The notes beneath the pieces are model-generated. The model was not told where the DNA came from. It did not search any database and saw only the letters and a list, made by a program, of their open reading frames with translations. 8,902 bases of DNA, taken from NCBI GenBank assembly GCA_964344495.1, contig CAYFNI010000091.1, positions 1 to 8,902 on the forward strand. Direction: 5' to 3'. The translations under genes and the position numbers were made by a program. Shown here in pieces: positions 6,501-8,902 of this stretch (within the stretch, counting starts at the first letter, position 1; every line of letters starts with the position of its first letter). This DNA comes from UBA6136 sp964344495. Lineage in GTDB: Bacteria > Pseudomonadota > Gammaproteobacteria > Methylococcales > Methylococcaceae.

Positions 6501-7667
6501 AAGATCATCGAACAGGACTTCTACCAGCGCGTTGAAGCCATGGTGATCGGCAAGGTCGCCCAGTCGGGTCCGGCCAAGCTGAAGTCAGGTACCGCCGTAA
6601 CGGGCGACTATCTGGCGGGCATCAAGCAGTCGCAGTGGCTGGAGATCCGGCTCAAGGATGACGACATCAACCTGCAGCTGGAAAAGATCGCCGAGCAGAT
6701 TGCCCAGCAGCGCGAGGAAATGAACAAGCGGCTGGAGGAGAAGAAGCGCAAGATCGCAATCGGCGATGACTTGCCGCCGGGCGTCTTGAAGATGGTCAAG
6801 GTCTATCTGGCCGTCAAGCGCCGCATCCAGCCGGGCGACAAGATGGCCGGACGGCACGGCAACAAGGGTGTGATTTCGCAGATTGTGCCGGTTGAAGACA
6901 TGCCGTTCTCCGCTGATGGCACCCCGGTCGATATCGTCCTGAATCCGCTGGGTGTACCCTCCCGAATGAATGTCGGTCAGGTGTTGGAAACGCATCTGGG
7001 GTGGGCGGCACGCGGGTTGGGCCTGAAGATCGGACGCATGTTGGACGCGAAGTCCAAGGTGGACGATCTACGCAAGTTCCTGCACGAGGTCTACAACGTC
7101 AACGGGCGGCCGGAAGATATCGGTCAGTTGAGCGACGAGGACGTCATCGAACTGGCCGGCAATTTGCGTCGCGGTGTACCGATGGCCACGCCGGTCTTCG
7201 ACGGCGCCAGCGAAAAGGACATCAAGGCCATGCTGCGCCTTGCTGATCTGCCGGAAAGCGGGCAGACCCGCCTGTACGACGGTCGCACCGGCGAGGCCTT
7301 CGAGCGCGATGTCACCGTCGGCTGCATGTACATGCTGAAGCTCAACCATCTGGTTGATGACAAGATGCATGCGCGGTCGACCGGCCCCTATAGCCTGGTC
7401 ACGCAGCAGCCGCTGGGCGGCAAGGCGCAGTTTGGCGGACAGCGTTTTGGTGAGATGGAGGTCTGGGCCCTGCAGGCCTATGGCGCCGCCTATACCTTGC
7501 AGGAAATGCTCACCGTCAAGTCGGATGACGTCACCGGTCGTACGAAGATCTACAAGAACATCGTCGACGGGGATCACCGGATGGAAGCGGCCATGCCGGA
7601 ATCATTCAACGTGCTGATCAAGGAAATCCGCTCCTTGGGGATCAATATCGAGTTGGAACAGGAATAG
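3591..7667 (+). CDS. rpoB: DNA-directed RNA polymerase subunit beta
   Basis: RpoB forms one pincer of RNA polymerase and much of the active-centre cleft. It is complete at 1358 aa (E. coli 1342). It opens with YSFTEKKRIRKSFG. The rifampicin-pocket segment FFGSSQLSQFMDQNNPLSE starts at residue 511 and continues through THKRRVSALGPGG. Residues equivalent to E. coli D516, H526 and S531 (here 522, 532, 537) are the wild-type Asp, His and Ser, so rifampicin sensitivity is predicted. NGYNFEDSILISERVV and GDKMAGRHGNKG, with active-site lysines K1084 and K1092, are present, as are H1253 in KLNHLVDDKMHARS and the C-terminal FGEMEVWALQAYGAAYTLQE. Both E. coli-type insertions are recognisable: SI1 around 230-350, and a charged helical SI2 before GDDLPPGVLK. 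The ATG is 6 nt after AAGGA. The stop is TAG. Confidence 0.99.
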   Translation: MVYSFTEKKRIRKSFGQRRDVLDVPYLLTTQVDSYKRFLQSGVVLNDRADEGLHAALKSVFPITSHSGHAVLEYVDYWLGEPTFDVKECQQRGANYAAPLRVLVQLILYDRESPASAKIVKEVKRQEIYMGEIPLMTDTGTFVINGTERVIVSQLHRSPGVFFDHDRGKTHSSGKLLFNARIIPYRGSWLDFEFDHKDCVYVRIDRRRKLPATVLLRALGYDNEQITDFFFETNRFNIKGEQILLELIPDRLRGDIASFDIFVDGKVLVEKGHRITARHIRQLEKAGVNELEVHRDYLQGKILARNIVSTDTGELLAKVNDELSDDMIGRLIEAGVGTIDTLFVNDLDRGPYISNAMRIDSTETQLDALVEIYRMMRPGEPPAKEAAHALFENLFFSADRYDLSAVGRMKFNRRLGRSEVTGSGVLTNEDIIDVLRELINIRNGHGTVDDIDHLGNRRVRSVGEMVENQFRLGLVRVERAVKERLSLADSENLMPQEIINAKPVAASIKEFFGSSQLSQFMDQNNPLSEVTHKRRVSALGPGGLARERAGFEVRDVHTTHYGRVCPIETPEGPNIGLINSLSVYARTNQYGFLETPYRKVVEGRVTDEIEYLSAIEEGKYFIAQASAKVDAHGKLVDDLVSCRHKDEFTLSSADQINFMDVSSKQIVSVAASLIPFLEHDDANRALMGSNMQRQAVPTLRTEKPLVGTGMERIVARDSGVTVVAKRGGTIEFLDASRIVVRVNDEETEAGVPGVDIYNLTKYTRSNQNTCINQKPLVKPGDRVAKGDILADGPSTDMGELALGQNLLVAFMPWNGYNFEDSILISERVVQEDRFTTIHIEEKSCVARDTKLGPEEITADIPNVGEAALAKLDESGIVYIGAEVKAGDILVGKVTPKGETQLTPEEKLLRAIFGEKASDVKDTSLRVPSGMDGTVIDVQVFTRDGVKKDERAKQIEQAEIERVKKDLNDQLKIIEQDFYQRVEAMVIGKVAQSGPAKLKSGTAVTGDYLAGIKQSQWLEIRLKDDDINLQLEKIAEQIAQQREEMNKRLEEKKRKIAIGDDLPPGVLKMVKVYLAVKRRIQPGDKMAGRHGNKGVISQIVPVEDMPFSADGTPVDIVLNPLGVPSRMNVGQVLETHLGWAARGLGLKIGRMLDAKSKVDDLRKFLHEVYNVNGRPEDIGQLSDEDVIELAGNLRRGVPMATPVFDGASEKDIKAMLRLADLPESGQTRLYDGRTGEAFERDVTVGCMYMLKLNHLVDDKMHARSTGPYSLVTQQPLGGKAQFGGQRFGEMEVWALQAYGAAYTLQEMLTVKSDDVTGRTKIYKNIVDGDHRMEAAMPESFNVLIKEIRSLGINIELEQE

Positions 7668-7699
7668 GCGCTGCGCGCGCCGTCGGGCACGTTGCCCGA
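7667..7699 (+). other. Two tandem hairpins in the rpoB-rpoC spacer
   Basis: ggcgc (7667-7671) pairs with gcgcc (7677-7681). Immediately after it, tcgggca (7683-7689) pairs perfectly with tgcccga (7693-7699) around a three-base loop. The first begins on the last base of the rpoB stop codon. No T run follows either stem, so these are not intrinsic terminators. They may protect or process the message, which is inference only. Confidence 0.5.
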
Positions 7700-7731
7700 G
7701 AGCCCTGTGTGTCCAGATTAGGAGATGACCA

Positions 7732-8902
7732 GTGAAAGATTTAATTAGTTATTTGAAGCGTCAGAATCAGGTCGAGGATTTCGACAACATTCGTATCAGT
7801 CTGGCATCGCCCGACATGATTCGCTCCTGGTCCTATGGTGAAGTCAAAAAACCGGAAACCATCAACTACCGGACCTTCAAGCCGGAGCGCGACGGCCTGN
7901 NNNNNNNNNATTACGAGTGCCTGTGTGGCAAGTACAAACGGCTCAAGCACCGCGGCGTCATCTGCGAGAAGTGTGGCGTCGAAGTCACCCTGTCCAAGGT
8001 CCGGCGTGAGCGCATGGGGCATATCGAGCTGGCCAGCCCGGTGGCGCACATCTGGTTCCTGAAGTCGCTCCCCTCCCGTATCGCCCTGCTGCTCGACATG
8101 ACCCTGCGGGAAATCGAGCGTGTGCTTTACTTTGAATCCTACGTGATCATCGATCCGATGCAGACCCCGCTGGAGCGCGGCAAGCTGCTGAACGAAGACG
8201 AGTTCTACGAGGCCAGCCAGCAGTATGGCGACGACTTCGTGGCCAAGATGGGTGCCGAAGCGATCCATGAATTGTTGCGGACGATGGATCTGCCGAACGA
8301 AATCGAACTGCTGCGCGAGGGGATCGAGGGGACCAATTCGGAAACCAAAATCAAGAAGTACACCAAGCGCCTCAAGGCGATCGAGTCCCTGATTTCATCC
8401 CACAACAAACCTGAATGGATGATCCTCACGGTGCTGCCGGTCCTGCCGCCGGAACTGCGCCCGCTGGTCCCGCTGGATGGCGGCCGGTTTGCGACCTCGG
8501 ATCTGAACGACCTGTACCGCCGCGTCATCAACCGAAACAACCGTCTGAAGCGCCTGCTCGACCTCAATGCGCCGGACATCATCGTGCGCAATGAAAAGCG
8601 CATGTTGCAGGAATCCGTTGATGCGCTGCTCGACAACGGCCGTCGCGGCCGGGCCATCACCGGCTCCAACAAGCGCCCGCTGAAGTCGCTGGCCGACATG
8701 ATCAAAGGCAAGCAGGGCCGCTTCCGTCAGAATCTGCTTGGCAAGCGCGTGGACTACTCCGGTCGTTCCGTGATCGTGGTTGGTCCGACGCTCAAACTGC
8801 ATCAGTGCGGTCTGCCGAAAAAGATGGCGCTGGAGCTGTTCAAGCCGTTTATCTTCAGCAAGCTGCAATTCCGCGGCCTCGCGACGACCATCAAGGCGGC
8901 CA
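7732..8902 (+). CDS. rpoC: DNA-directed RNA polymerase subunit beta' (5' part, gap inside)
   Basis: RpoC carries the catalytic Mg-binding aspartates and the clamp. About 390 codons of roughly 1400 are present; the window ends before the NADFDGD motif. The start is GTG at 7732, giving V/M-KDLISYLKRQ as in E. coli, with GGAG (7721-7724) 7 nt upstream. The ATG at 7725 is out of frame. The N-terminal zinc ribbon follows the N run and keeps all four cysteines: YECLCGKY and VICEKCGVEV. Later come GHIELASPVAHIWFLKSLPSR, then RFATSDLNDLYRRVINRNNR in the sigma-binding coiled coil. RAITGSNKRPLKSLADMIKG and LGKRVDYSGRSVIVVGP follow. Against E. coli, residues 57-66 (FCARIFGPVK) are replaced by the Ns. 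The gene follows rpoB by 64 nt and is co-transcribed with it. Confidence 0.97.
   Translation, partial: MKDLISYLKRQNQVEDFDNIRISLASPDMIRSWSYGEVKKPETINYRTFKPERDGLXXXXYECLCGKYKRLKHRGVICEKCGVEVTLSKVRRERMGHIELASPVAHIWFLKSLPSRIALLLDMTLREIERVLYFESYVIIDPMQTPLERGKLLNEDEFYEASQQYGDDFVAKMGAEAIHELLRTMDLPNEIELLREGIEGTNSETKIKKYTKRLKAIESLISSHNKPEWMILTVLPVLPPELRPLVPLDGGRFATSDLNDLYRRVINRNNRLKRLLDLNAPDIIVRNEKRMLQESVDALLDNGRRGRAITGSNKRPLKSLADMIKGKQGRFRQNLLGKRVDYSGRSVIVVGPTLKLHQCGLPKKMALELFKPFIFSKLQFRGLATTIKAA
7900..7909. other. Assembly gap (10 Ns) within rpoC
   Basis: Ten undetermined bases interrupt rpoC after the codon for Leu56. The frame resumes correctly at the next known codon, (N)AT TAC GAG TGC. Homology to E. 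coli beta' predicts about 31 missing bases, not 10, so the run is probably a placeholder of arbitrary length. Confidence 0.95.

Noticed and set aside
7725..7727. ATG close to the rpoC start
   Set aside because: It is out of frame with rpoC; GTG at 7732 gives the conserved N-terminus with proper spacing.
1..8902. Mobile elements, CRISPR arrays, toxin-antitoxin or defence genes
   Set aside because: The whole window is accounted for by conserved core genes and their leaders; no inverted-repeat ends, spacer arrays or foreign-looking segments were seen.

Overview
The window holds the transcription/translation gene cluster of a proteobacterium, in the order tRNA-Trp (3' part), secE, nusG, rplK, rplA, rplJ, rplL, rpoB, rpoC (5' part). 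Everything lies on the + strand. The proteins resemble Escherichia coli homologues closely over their full lengths, SecE has three membrane segments, and RpoB carries both lineage-specific insertions seen in E. coli. This points to the Gammaproteobacteria. Features shared with Betaproteobacteria-like and sulphur-oxidiser-like sequences suggest a lineage branching early from the enteric group, but I cannot name a genus. The sequence is GC-rich and comes from a draft assembly, since a run of ten Ns breaks rpoC.

Layout. Positions 1-54 are the 3' two thirds of tRNA-Trp; tufB would be expected upstream. secE and nusG (95-1010) are separated by 4 nt. A 92-nt leader with an L1-binding hairpin precedes rplK and rplA (1103-2230), whose reading frames abut with no spacer. 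A 197-nt leader containing the conserved L10 (L10-L7/L12 complex) mRNA-binding structure precedes rplJ and rplL (2428-3374). A 216-nt spacer with a terminator-like hairpin, interpreted as an attenuator, separates rplL from rpoB (3591-7667). rpoC starts with GTG at 7732 and runs off the right edge before its catalytic aspartates.

The genes couple protein export (SecE), transcription elongation (NusG), the ribosomal L11/L1/L10/L12 stalk regions and the two large RNA polymerase subunits. Regulation visible in the sequence is mostly post-transcriptional: an L1 feedback site before rplK, an L10 feedback site before rplJ, and the attenuator that would keep beta/beta' synthesis below that of L7/L12.

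I found no mobile element, CRISPR array, defence system or undescribed system here; this is a conserved core-genome region. The points worth a second look are the mis-sized gap in rpoC, an apparent extra L7/L12-binding segment in L10, mutually exclusive helices in the two ribosomal-protein leaders, and several hairpins in the spacers.
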